NCBI RefSeq assembly: GCF_002013915.1
Contig: NZ_MBTF01000034.1
Location: 248,001 to 312,000, forward strand
Reading direction: 5' to 3'
Origin: Mucilaginibacter pedocola
GTDB lineage: Bacteria > Bacteroidota > Bacteroidia > Sphingobacteriales > Sphingobacteriaceae
DNA: 64,000 bases
Of the stretch, positions 52,648 to 60,227 are shown piece after piece. Every line of letters starts with the position of its first letter. Within the stretch, counting starts at the first letter, position 1. Under the pieces are notes generated by a model, which saw only the letters and a list, made by a program, of their open reading frames with translations, was not told where the DNA came from and searched no databases. The translations under genes were made by a program, and so were the position numbers.

Positions 52648-53943
52648 ATGAGCTTAATTATTGACGTTCATGCGCGCCAGATACTTGATTCGCGCGGTAA
52701 CCCTACAATAGAGGTAGACGTTTTAACCGAAAATGGTGCACTGGGCCGTGCCGCAGTACCTTCTGGTGCTTCAACCGGTATGCATGAAGCTGTTGAGCTT
52801 CGCGATAACGATAAAGGTGTTTACATGGGTAAAGGTGTTTTGAAAGCCGTTGCCAACGTAAACGAAAAAATTGCCGCTGAACTGAAAGGCGTTGATGTAT
52901 TTGAGCAAAACCTTATCGACAAGATCATGATCGATCTTGATGGTTCTGAAAATAAAGGCAACCTGGGCGCTAATGCCATCCTTGGTGTATCGTTAGCTGT
53001 TGCTAAAGCAGCTGCACAAGAAAGCCGCCAGCCTTTATACCGCTACATTGGCGGTGTAAACGCTAACACTTTGCCTATCCCGATGATGAACATCGTTAAC
53101 GGTGGTTCGCACTCTGATGCGCCTATCGCTTTCCAGGAGTTCATGATCATGCCTATCGGCGCTTCTTCTTTCTCTGAAGCATTGCGTTGGGGTACCGAAG
53201 TATTCCACAACCTGAAAAAAATATTACACGATCGCGGTTTATCTACTGCAGTAGGTGATGAAGGTGGTTTTGCACCAACTTTTGAAGGTACCGAAGACGG
53301 CGTTGAAACCATCCTGAAAGCTATTGAAAAAGCAGGTTACAAACCGGGCGAAGATATCTACATCGCGTTCGATTGCGCTGCTTCTGAGTTCTACAAAGAC
53401 GGTAAATACGATTACACTAAATTCGAAGGCGAAAAAGGTGCTATCCGCACCAGCGCTGAGCAGGCAGATTACCTTGCTGAATTAGCTACCAAATACCCTG
53501 TAGTATCTATTGAAGATGGTATGGCAGAGGATGACTGGGAAGGTTGGAAATTATTGACCGAAAAAATTGGCGACCGCGTACAATTAGTAGGTGATGACCT
53601 GTTTGTAACCAACGTAAAACGCTTACAACAAGGTATCGATAATGATACTGCTAACTCTATACTGGTAAAAGTTAACCAAATTGGTAGCTTAACCGAAACT
53701 ATCAACGCGGTTTCGTTAGCACAAACCAACGGTTACACTTCGGTAATGAGCCACCGCTCGGGCGAAACTGAGGATGTTACCATTGCCGACTTAGCTGTTG
53801 CATTAAACTGCGGCCAAATCAAAACCGGTTCGGCCTCACGTAGCGACAGGATCGCAAAATACAACCAATTATTGCGTATAGAAGAAGAACTGGGCGAATC
53901 GGCCCGCTTTATCGGCAAGAACTTCAAATTTTTGAAAAAGTAA
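52648..53943 (+). CDS. eno: Enolase
   Basis: Converts 2-phosphoglycerate to phosphoenolpyruvate in glycolysis. 431 residues. Seen: DSRGNPTIEVDV near 13-24, the GGSHSD loop near 152-157, metal-ligand SIEDGMAEDD and VGDDLFVTN, and the family signature SVMSHRSGETED near 364-375. Codon use looks like that of a highly expressed gene. Terminated by the GCCCCGG hairpin. Confidence 0.99.
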   Translation: MSLIIDVHARQILDSRGNPTIEVDVLTENGALGRAAVPSGASTGMHEAVELRDNDKGVYMGKGVLKAVANVNEKIAAELKGVDVFEQNLIDKIMIDLDGSENKGNLGANAILGVSLAVAKAAAQESRQPLYRYIGGVNANTLPIPMMNIVNGGSHSDAPIAFQEFMIMPIGASSFSEALRWGTEVFHNLKKILHDRGLSTAVGDEGGFAPTFEGTEDGVETILKAIEKAGYKPGEDIYIAFDCAASEFYKDGKYDYTKFEGEKGAIRTSAEQADYLAELATKYPVVSIEDGMAEDDWEGWKLLTEKIGDRVQLVGDDLFVTNVKRLQQGIDNDTANSILVKVNQIGSLTETINAVSLAQTNGYTSVMSHRSGETEDVTIADLAVALNCGQIKTGSASRSDRIAKYNQLLRIEEELGESARFIGKNFKFLKK

Positions 53944-53984
53944 TTTGACACGAATCTTTTCGAATTAAGTCGAATTTCACGAAT
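53943..53984. repeat. GTGAACACGAAT-family element, partial copy
   Basis: TTGACACGAATCTTTTCGAA, then GTCGAATTTCACGAATT; left half only, between the eno stop and its terminator. Confidence 0.55.
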
Positions 53985-54019
53985 TATTAAAGCCCCGGTT
54001 TTGCCGGGGCTTTTTTGTG
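53981..54019 (+). terminator. eno terminator, first copy of a 39-bp direct repeat
   Basis: AGCCCCGGTTTTGCCGGGGCT hairpin with a T-tract. The 39-bp block 53981-54019 is repeated with one mismatch at 54848-54886, flanking the hicAB region. Confidence 0.9.
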
Positions 54020-54030
54020 TAAAAATGTTT

Positions 54031-54084
54031 TTTAATTTGCAACTAATTTTTAGTTGCAAATTAAAAGTTTGCAATTTATCTTTG
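54031..54084 (+). promoter_or_regulatory. hicAB promoter with a 16-bp perfect palindromic operator
   Basis: TTTAATTTGCAACTAA (54031-54046) and its exact complement (54050-54065) have a 3-base spacer. A TTG at 54054-54056 and a TATCTTTG -7 box at 54077-54084 are 20 bases apart, matching the Bacteroidota promoter; the palindrome covers the -33 element. A half-site, TTTGCAACTTAA, recurs at 54185-54196 before hicA. Confidence 0.7.
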
Positions 54085-54208
54085 TCTTACAAATTCAAAG
54101 GTAATTTGTAAAGTTCCGTAGGTAAAATGTTAAACTGTTAAATTGTTAGAATAGGAAGTATGATGGAACACATTAAAAATCTCATTTGCAACTTAATTCA
54201 AGACAAAC

Positions 54209-54472
54209 ATGTCTCGACAAGAAAAACTATTAAGCAGATTATTGGCCATCCCCAAGGATTTTACGTGGGAAGAATTATGTAAAGTACTAGCCTATTATGG
54301 CTACAAAGAATTAACTGGCGGAAAAACAGGCGGCTCACGACGTCGTTTTGTCGATGAAAAGAAAAACGTCATAACGCTTCACAAGCCTCACCCAGGCAAT
54401 ATTGTCAAAGGTTACGCGCTTCGTGAGGTAGTAGAACATTTAAAAGCCAAAGGATATATAAAAGATGAGTGA
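54209..54472 (+). CDS. hicA: HicA-like toxin (type II, mRNA interferase family)
   Basis: 87 residues of the HicA/YcfA-like dsRBD fold. MSRQEKLLSRLLAIPKDFTW opens the chain; GSRRRF and the conserved LHKPHPG with later GYALREV follow. The canonical GSH catalytic His is replaced by Arg here; the LHKPHPG His residues remain. Overlaps hicB by 8 bases. The module is flanked by duplicated terminators. Confidence 0.82.
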   Translation: MSRQEKLLSRLLAIPKDFTWEELCKVLAYYGYKELTGGKTGGSRRRFVDEKKNVITLHKPHPGNIVKGYALREVVEHLKAKGYIKDE

Positions 54473-54833
54473 CATCTTACAATATAAAAACTACTATGCC
54501 TCAGTACAGTTCAGCGCTGAAGATGAGGTTTTTCATGGAAAAATTTTGGGCGTAAGTGACTTGATTACCTTCGAAGGCGAATCTGTCAAAGAACTTAAAG
54601 CTGCATTTGAAGAAGCCGTTGAAGACTATTTGGAAACTTGTGCCGAAATTGGCAAAGAACCTGAGAAAGCGTACAAAGGTACTTTCAACGTTAGAGTTCC
54701 TTCATCTCTGCATAAGAACGCAGCTATCTTTGCAGCGGCTCATAATATAACGTTGAACGAGTTTGTTAAAAAAGCACTCGCTTTCACACTTGATAGGAAA
54801 GACCAGATGAGTCTGGTTTTAGATAACAACTAA
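54465..54833 (+). CDS. hicB: HicB-like antitoxin with a C-terminal DNA-binding domain
   Basis: 122 residues. The N-terminal partial RNase H-like fold (YKNYYASVQFSAEDEVFHGK; LKAAFEEAVEDYLETCAEIG) binds the toxin. The C-terminal ribbon-helix-helix is visible as FNVRVPSSLHKNAAIFAAAH and ITLNEFVKKAL. It is expected to repress the hicAB promoter through the palindrome at 54031. Confidence 0.85.
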   Translation: MSDILQYKNYYASVQFSAEDEVFHGKILGVSDLITFEGESVKELKAAFEEAVEDYLETCAEIGKEPEKAYKGTFNVRVPSSLHKNAAIFAAAHNITLNEFVKKALAFTLDRKDQMSLVLDNN

Positions 54834-54847
54834 CAGAATCTGTTGTA

Positions 54848-54886
54848 GAATTACTAAAGCCCCGGTTTTGCCGGGGCTTTTTTGTG
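54848..54886 (+). terminator. hicAB terminator, second copy of the 39-bp direct repeat
   Basis: Same GCCCCGGTTTTGCCGGGGC hairpin and T-tract as 53981-54019, with one difference in 39 bases. Confidence 0.9.
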
Positions 54887-54911
54887 GTATATTGTGGAAC
54901 TATATTACACC

Positions 54912-56057
54912 ATGAAGATCCACACTTCTTTTATCCTAATTCTGCTTTTAATTACCGGCTTCTCCCACGCCCAAACGCGCACCCAGCGTTTCGATAGCCT
55001 GTTCAACTATCTGAAAGTCAACGAAGACTTCAACGGCAATGTGCTCTTTGCCGAGAAGGGCAAAGTGGTGTACAAAAAGTGTATCGGCTATGCCAACTTT
55101 AAAACAAAGGCGCGGCTGAGCGAGAACTCGATGTTCGAGCTGGCATCCTTATCCAAGCAGTTTACGGCTATGGGTATTATGATTTTGATGGAGCGGGGCA
55201 AACTGAGCTATGCTGATACGCTGGGCAAGTTCTTCAAAGGTTTTCCTTATGGTAATTTAACCATCCGCCCATTGCTGAACCATACCTCCGGTGTGCCCGA
55301 TTATATGGATCTATTCGAGAAGCACTGGGATAAAAGCAAAACGGCGCATAATAAAGATGTGATAGCCTTGCTAAGCAAATATCACCCTGCGGTATCTTTC
55401 AAACCGGGTGAAACATTCGAGTATTCTAATACCGGCTATGCACTGCTTGCTTCGGTGATAGAAAAGGTATCCGGGCAAACTTATGCGGAGTTTTTGAAGC
55501 AGAACATCTTTATGCCCCTGCAAATGACACGCACCCGCGTTTACAACACCCGCCGTTCCAAAAAAGAAGTGATACCTAATTATGCCTACGGATATATCAT
55601 TGACGAAAAAACAAAGAAACCTACCCTCCCCGATGACATGCCCGATTATCAGTATGTGAAATACCTCGATGGCATTACAGGCGATGGCACAGTAAATTCC
55701 ACCATTATCGACCTGCTGAAATGGGACCGCGCGCTTTACACTACCAAACTGGTGAAAGCCGCTACATTGGCCGAAGCCTTCGAGCCGGTTAAATTTGCGA
55801 ATGGCGGAATAAGTGGTTATGGCTTCGGCTGGGGCCTGCGCCCGGATAACCCAGAAACGGGCAGAGAAACCGGGCATAACGGCGCATGGGCAGGATACGA
55901 CACCCACATTGGCCGGTATATCGATCGTGATAAAACCATTATTATCCTCCGCAACATTACCAACCAAAACGAAGTAAGCGGAGTTTACGAGGCTTATACG
56001 GATGTACTGTTCGGCAAGCCGTTGGTATTGCCCAAAATAACGCACCCGGGGAAATAG
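54912..56057 (+). CDS. Serine hydrolase, class C beta-lactamase/PBP-like family, exported
   Basis: 381 residues from the ATG at 54912 (MKIHTSFILILLLITGFSHA), which gives a clean signal peptide; a start 10 codons earlier lies in the terminator tail. The SxxK motif is SKQF in LASLSKQFTAMG, the YxN motif YSNTGYALL, and HNGAWAGY supplies the third element. Such proteins act as D-aminopeptidases or esterases more often than true beta-lactamases; resistance is not implied. Confidence 0.9.
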   Translation: MKIHTSFILILLLITGFSHAQTRTQRFDSLFNYLKVNEDFNGNVLFAEKGKVVYKKCIGYANFKTKARLSENSMFELASLSKQFTAMGIMILMERGKLSYADTLGKFFKGFPYGNLTIRPLLNHTSGVPDYMDLFEKHWDKSKTAHNKDVIALLSKYHPAVSFKPGETFEYSNTGYALLASVIEKVSGQTYAEFLKQNIFMPLQMTRTRVYNTRRSKKEVIPNYAYGYIIDEKTKKPTLPDDMPDYQYVKYLDGITGDGTVNSTIIDLLKWDRALYTTKLVKAATLAEAFEPVKFANGGISGYGFGWGLRPDNPETGRETGHNGAWAGYDTHIGRYIDRDKTIIILRNITNQNEVSGVYEAYTDVLFGKPLVLPKITHPGK

Positions 56058-56153
56058 AGGGAGCGGCGGTGCCCCCATTCCATACGCAATCAATAAACGC
56101 CTCGACAACAACATAATTAGCAATTCTCAAAATCTCTTTTTAATTTCGTGCCG

Positions 56154-56690
56154 ATGAATTGGAAAGCGTTATACCGGGCCGTTATTATTTTGTTTATACT
56201 CGCCCTAAACATTGGTTGCGACCAGGTTTCAAAATCTATCGTACGCAAAAAAATGAGTTACGACGAGCCCATCAGCTTCATCCAAAACCATTTCACGCTC
56301 ATCAAAATAGAGAATACCGGCGCCTTTTTAAGCGTTGGCGATAACCTGCCCAACCCATATCGCTTTATCCTGCTTACGCTGCTGCCTGTTCTGTCATTAT
56401 TGGCGGGGACCATATTTATGCTTACACAAAAGAATTTCAGCAGGCTTATTTTAGCAGGCCTTATCTGCATCATAGGTGGCGGCATCGGTAACATATACGA
56501 TCGTATAGCCCACGGCTCCGTTACCGATTTTATGCACATCCGTTTCGGTATCTTCCAAACCGGCATCTTCAACGTAGCCGATGTATCTATTATGGTAGGT
56601 ATTGGGCTGATATTGCTTGATGCTTTAGTGAAGCAGCGGGCAGAAAAGCGCTTGCAAGCCGCAACGCCAATAAATACAGCCGACGAATAA
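56154..56690 (+). CDS. lspA: Lipoprotein signal peptidase (signal peptidase II)
   Basis: Aspartyl membrane protease that cleaves prolipoproteins before the lipidated Cys. 178 residues from ATG 56154, with a GTG two codons earlier as the alternative. Four membrane helices. Catalytic Asp residues lie in GGGIGNIYDRI and GIFNVADVSIM; NTGAF is also present. Many lipoproteins in this window depend on it. Confidence 0.95.
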   Translation: MNWKALYRAVIILFILALNIGCDQVSKSIVRKKMSYDEPISFIQNHFTLIKIENTGAFLSVGDNLPNPYRFILLTLLPVLSLLAGTIFMLTQKNFSRLILAGLICIIGGGIGNIYDRIAHGSVTDFMHIRFGIFQTGIFNVADVSIMVGIGLILLDALVKQRAEKRLQAATPINTADE

Positions 56691-56771
56691 GACACTTCGA
56701 CCTCATAAAAAAGCTGCAACGCTAATTAACAGCTAATTGCTCCATATCAGCAACACCACGGTCATTACCAA

Positions 56772-56812
56772 ATCAAATCTGCACATCTGAAATTTGCACA
56801 TCTGCACATCTA
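56772..56812. repeat. CACATCTG short tandem repeat, copy 1
   Basis: AAATCTGCACATCTGAAATT and then TGCACATCTGCACATCT. The same words are found at 60189-60224. Confidence 0.6.
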
Positions 56813-56835
56813 CCCGTACTTGATATTAAAAAGCG

Positions 56836-56843
56836 TATCTTTG
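56836..56843 (+). promoter_or_regulatory. Probable -7 box (TATCTTTG) of the RNA helicase gene
   Basis: A TAnnTTTG match 101 bases before the ATG at 56944, implying a leader of about 95 bases as is common for RNA helicase mRNAs. No well-spaced TTG. Confidence 0.45.
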
Positions 56844-56943
56844 CGCAAACATTTACCCCGTTCAGTTACGGATTTGATCAATACACAACTCTTCAGATAC
56901 GTTTAACGCCCGGCGTTAACACATCATACAATATATTAACTAC

Positions 56944-58341
56944 ATGTTATTTCAAGACCTTAAATTAATTGAGCCCATTTTGAAGGCTCTGCAAACCGAG
57001 GGCTATACCGCCCCCACCCCTATACAGGCGCAAGCCATACCCTACGTGCTGCAACAGCGCGACTTGCTGGGCTGCGCCCAAACCGGTACCGGCAAAACAG
57101 CTGCCTTTGCTATACCTACTCTGCAACTTTTATTCAACGACAGGCAGAAACATAAAGAGCAAAAATCCATCAAAGCTTTGGTGCTTACCCCTACGCGCGA
57201 GCTGGCCATCCAAATTGGTGATAGCTTTACTGCCTATGGTAAAAATACCGGCTTAAAAAACCTGGTAATATTTGGTGGGGTATCGCAAAACCCGCAAACC
57301 GACGCACTTAAACGTGGCGTTGATATTTTGATAGCAACGCCGGGCCGCTTACTGGATTTGATGAACCAGCGCTTTATTCATTTAGAGCACGTTAAAATGC
57401 TAATATTGGATGAGGCTGACCGCATGCTGGATATGGGCTTTGTGAACGATGTTAAAAAGATCATAGCCAAAGTGCCGCAAAACAGGCAAACCTTGTTCTT
57501 CAGCGCTACTATGCCTGCCGAGATACAGAGCCTTGCCGATTCGATACTGCAAAACCCTGCCAAGGTAGAGGTTGCACCTGTATCGTCTACCGCAGATACC
57601 ATACAGCAATCGGTTTATTTTGTAGAGAAGAACGATAAAAAATTATTGCTCAATCACATCCTGAAGGATAAAACCATTAAAACAGCACTGGTATTTACCC
57701 GCACCAAGCACGGTGCAGATAAAGTGGTTAAAGACCTGACCAAGGCGGGCATTACTGCCGAGGCCATACACGGCAATAAATCGCAAAACGCAAGGCAGCG
57801 TGCACTTACCAACTTCAAAAATCGCACAACGCGCGTACTTATAGCTACGGATATTGCGGCCCGCGGTATTGATATTGACGAGCTTACCCACGTTATTAAC
57901 TACGAGATACCCAACATACCCGAAACTTATGTGCACCGTATTGGCCGCACAGGCCGAGCTGGTGCCAACGGTATAGCCTTTACTTTTTGCGATGGCGAGG
58001 AGGAGATAGATTACCTGAAGGATATTCATAAACTGATAGCCAAGGAAATTCCTGTTGAGCAAGGGCACCCCTATCCGCTTAGTCCGCAAATGATAGCCGA
58101 AAAAATGCAAAGCAAAGCCAAAAATGCGCCTGCGGCGAAGTCTCAGGGCGGCAGAGGCGGGTCATCACGCGGTGGCCGTTCGCGCGGCGGTAACGGAGGT
58201 GGAAACGCGCCGGCTAACAATGGCGGTAACCGCAACGGCGGCGGCAGGCCAAATGGTGGCAACCGCGGAGGTTCGGGCAAAGCAGGCGGCAACAGCGGCA
58301 TGAGTGGTGGCCCAAGTAGACGAAGTGGCGGTAGAAGATAG
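56944..58341 (+). CDS. DEAD-box ATP-dependent RNA helicase (RhlE-type)
   Basis: Unwinds RNA duplexes in ribosome assembly or mRNA decay. 465 residues. Q motif with PTPIQAQAIP, Walker A AQTGTGKTA, PTRELA, DEAD box, SAT motif and HRIGRTGRAG all in order. The C-terminal about 65 residues are an Arg-Gly-Gly-rich tail (repeated RGG and NGG), typical of cold-adapted RhlE-like enzymes and able to bind RNA. Long leader suggests autoregulation. Confidence 0.95.
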   Translation: MLFQDLKLIEPILKALQTEGYTAPTPIQAQAIPYVLQQRDLLGCAQTGTGKTAAFAIPTLQLLFNDRQKHKEQKSIKALVLTPTRELAIQIGDSFTAYGKNTGLKNLVIFGGVSQNPQTDALKRGVDILIATPGRLLDLMNQRFIHLEHVKMLILDEADRMLDMGFVNDVKKIIAKVPQNRQTLFFSATMPAEIQSLADSILQNPAKVEVAPVSSTADTIQQSVYFVEKNDKKLLLNHILKDKTIKTALVFTRTKHGADKVVKDLTKAGITAEAIHGNKSQNARQRALTNFKNRTTRVLIATDIAARGIDIDELTHVINYEIPNIPETYVHRIGRTGRAGANGIAFTFCDGEEEIDYLKDIHKLIAKEIPVEQGHPYPLSPQMIAEKMQSKAKNAPAAKSQGGRGGSSRGGRSRGGNGGGNAPANNGGNRNGGGRPNGGNRGGSGKAGGNSGMSGGPSRRSGGRR

Positions 58342-58425
58342 TGAATGGTTGATTGGGTTGATTAAGTGAATGGTTAAAAGCCCGCAAAAACCACTCACCT
58401 AATCAACTATTCTCCACTTACTAAT
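58339..58425. repeat. CACTCACC/GGTGAGTGG hairpin, second copy
   Basis: AGTGAATGGTTGATTGGGTT on the left and ACCACTCACCTAATCAACTA on the right, related to 34884-34965. It starts at the helicase stop codon, so it may also act as a terminator. Confidence 0.65.
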
Positions 58426-58503
58426 TGTTAACAAGTTGATAATCCCTATTTTGCAACATCGCAATAAATTAAATAGCTTTATAATTAATTTTAGCAAGCA
58501 ATA

Positions 58504-58800
58504 ATGAAACGTTTGATAAGCCTCCTGAAGAATAAATTTTTCCTGGTAACGGTGGTATTCTTTGTTTGGATGGCTTTTTTCGACAAAAACGATTTTTACT
58601 CGCAGTTTCAATACCACCAGCAGTTAAGCAAACTTGAGCAGGAGCGCGATTTTTACAAAGCCGAAACCGAAAAAGTAAATAAGGACCTGGACGAACTTAC
58701 TTCCGATAAAGCCAAACTCGAAAAATTTGCCCGCGAAAAATACCTCATGAAAAAGGATAACGAGGATGTTTTCGTGATAGAGCATCAGAAAGCGGACTGA
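58504..58800 (+). CDS. Septum formation initiator family protein (DivIC/FtsB-like)
   Basis: 98 residues: one N-terminal membrane helix (about 10-25), then a coiled coil (HQQLSKLEQERDFYKAETEK) and a C-terminal LEKFAREKYLMKKDNEDVFV typical of the family. Bitopic division protein linking other divisome members. Single gene here. Confidence 0.88.
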   Translation: MKRLISLLKNKFFLVTVVFFVWMAFFDKNDFYSQFQYHQQLSKLEQERDFYKAETEKVNKDLDELTSDKAKLEKFAREKYLMKKDNEDVFVIEHQKAD

Positions 58801-58847
58801 TATATTCTATGGTTCGAATTTCCTAAAAAAACTACCAATTCGAATAA

Positions 58848-59591
58848 ATGCCCGCTAACAACCAACCTGATAGGCCGCAACAACTTAAGTTGGTTAAAGC
58901 ATTAGGTTATAATATCATTAACGATTCCCCAATTGACTCTGAAAATGTGCTGCAACAACACTTCAGAGCTTTAAACCTGCATCATCTCGCAGAACTTATA
59001 GACAGTATTTTAGGTGAGTTAACAGTCGGAGATGTTCAAAAAACCATCACTGTAGATGCCGGCCCTCCTCCAAAATTATGTTTCGAATACTGTAATACCA
59101 ATCCTTTAACTTTTGATGACGAGCTGTATTTACATCGAACATTTGAAAGTATAGAAGACGGGTTAATAGTTAAACATGACGTGTTAACATTGCCTACGAT
59201 CTATCAGAAGCAGAATATTGGCAAAGCGGTATTAGCTGCTTTTTTGCAACAATATGAAGCCGCAGGCGTTAAAAAGATAAAGTTGTTAGCGGCGCTTTCA
59301 ACCGGTGGCTATGCTTGGGCGCGAGCTGGTTTTAAGGCAATTGATAAGGCAGAAGTAGATATTATCCTTGCAAAAGCACGCCAAATGCTAAGTCCGTTAG
59401 AATATAGTATCATACAACGGCTCTACGACGGCCACTACAATAGCAACGCTAAAAACAGTGCATTTGCTATTGAGGAATGGGCAAGGCTAAAGTTTATGAA
59501 GCCTGTTTTGCTAAACAGTAAATGGCATGGGGAATTGGATTTGACAGACATCAAAGAATTATCTAAATTTAGGGATTATGTTACGCGATAG
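58848..59591 (+). CDS. Unknown protein with a GNAT-like segment, first gene of a coupled pair
   Basis: 247 residues, soluble, no signal peptide. Residues 120-129 (QKQNIGKAVL) and 153-162 (GGYAWARAGF) resemble the acetyl-CoA-binding loop and following strand of GNAT acetyltransferases, but the classic Arg/Gln-x-x-Gly-x-Gly/Ala is imperfect. The C-terminal third is helical. It overlaps the next gene by 14 bases. I do not recognise the family; an acetyltransferase-type toxin or modifying enzyme is one possibility. Confidence 0.55.
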   Translation: MPANNQPDRPQQLKLVKALGYNIINDSPIDSENVLQQHFRALNLHHLAELIDSILGELTVGDVQKTITVDAGPPPKLCFEYCNTNPLTFDDELYLHRTFESIEDGLIVKHDVLTLPTIYQKQNIGKAVLAAFLQQYEAAGVKKIKLLAALSTGGYAWARAGFKAIDKAEVDIILAKARQMLSPLEYSIIQRLYDGHYNSNAKNSAFAIEEWARLKFMKPVLLNSKWHGELDLTDIKELSKFRDYVTR

Positions 59592-59970
59592 ATCGACCGG
59601 TAAAGAAGAAGGCTATATAGCTGACGAATTGTTTAGCGATGAACAATACGAGCTTGAACGCCAATGCATGACAGTGGCAGACGTTGTTCAACGCAAGGTT
59701 CTATCGTTACAGGAAGCGCTTACAGCATACGAGGTAACAGAAGAGCAATATTTCAATTTTTTAGCCGCCAGTTATTTCACTAATATAACTTCCACTATTC
59801 AAGGCGATTCGGAAAAACTTGCCCAAATAAATGCATTGACTATAGTTGATAAGCTTTTGAAAAAGCTTTTTGCTGAGAATGGACAACACAAAGACTTAAC
59901 CGCACTTTATTCTAGTCTCGGCAAAATTACCGAAGATGTTAAAAAAAATGAGTTGAAAGTGTCTTTATAG
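59578..59970 (+). CDS. Unknown small protein, second gene of the coupled pair
   Basis: 130 residues, soluble and helical. The segment VLSLQEALTAYEVTEEQYFN (about residues 41-60) could be a helix-turn-helix or simple helical hairpin. The 14-base overlap implies coupled translation with the 247-residue protein. Base and codon use appear more AT-rich than in the neighbours. Possible partner or antitoxin; no proof. Confidence 0.5.
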   Translation: MLRDRSTGKEEGYIADELFSDEQYELERQCMTVADVVQRKVLSLQEALTAYEVTEEQYFNFLAASYFTNITSTIQGDSEKLAQINALTIVDKLLKKLFAENGQHKDLTALYSSLGKITEDVKKNELKVSL

Positions 59971-60166
59971 TTACTTAGCCAGCATACGAACCGTTATTGC
60001 TATCCCAGCAACAAATAGCAAAAACAACCATGATACTTTATGAACGAAGTTGAACGTCCAACCTAAACCGAAGCGTTTGGGGCATAACAACCTTCGAATC
60101 GTAGCGATTGTCATATACGATACCCCCCTTCCAGTGTCTTGCATCATTCCTGTATAACTCGTTCAT
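59971..60166 (-). pseudogene. DUF5808-like small membrane protein gene with a one-base frameshift
   Basis: From ATG at 60166 the frame reads MNELYRNDARHWKGGIVYDN and reaches VVMP; after one extra base in the GGGG/CCCC run at 60079-60082 it continues in another frame as KRFGLGWTFNFVHKVSWLFL and ends with TAA at 59971. Removing one base gives 64 residues fitting the DUF5808 pattern of an acidic/aromatic N-terminus, a PKRFGLGWT motif and one membrane helix. Confidence 0.65.
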
Positions 60167-60188
60167 CGTTACGTAACTTTACAAGTCA

Positions 60189-60224
60189 ATTTAACACATC
60201 TGCACATCTGCACATCTGCACATC
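60189..60224. repeat. CACATCTG short tandem repeat, copy 2
   Basis: Four consecutive CACATCTG units, the first three of them followed by a G-C pair in phase. Just before the DUF885 gene 3' end. Confidence 0.65.
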
Positions 60225-60227
60225 TGC

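Noticed and set aside
54912..56057. Calling the serine hydrolase a true class C beta-lactamase resistance gene
   Set aside because: SxxK and YxN motifs are shared by many esterases and peptidases of the family; nothing points to beta-lactam substrates.
55371..56123. 250-residue minus-strand frame opposite the serine hydrolase gene
   Set aside because: Complement of a well-supported hydrolase gene; no domain motifs of its own.
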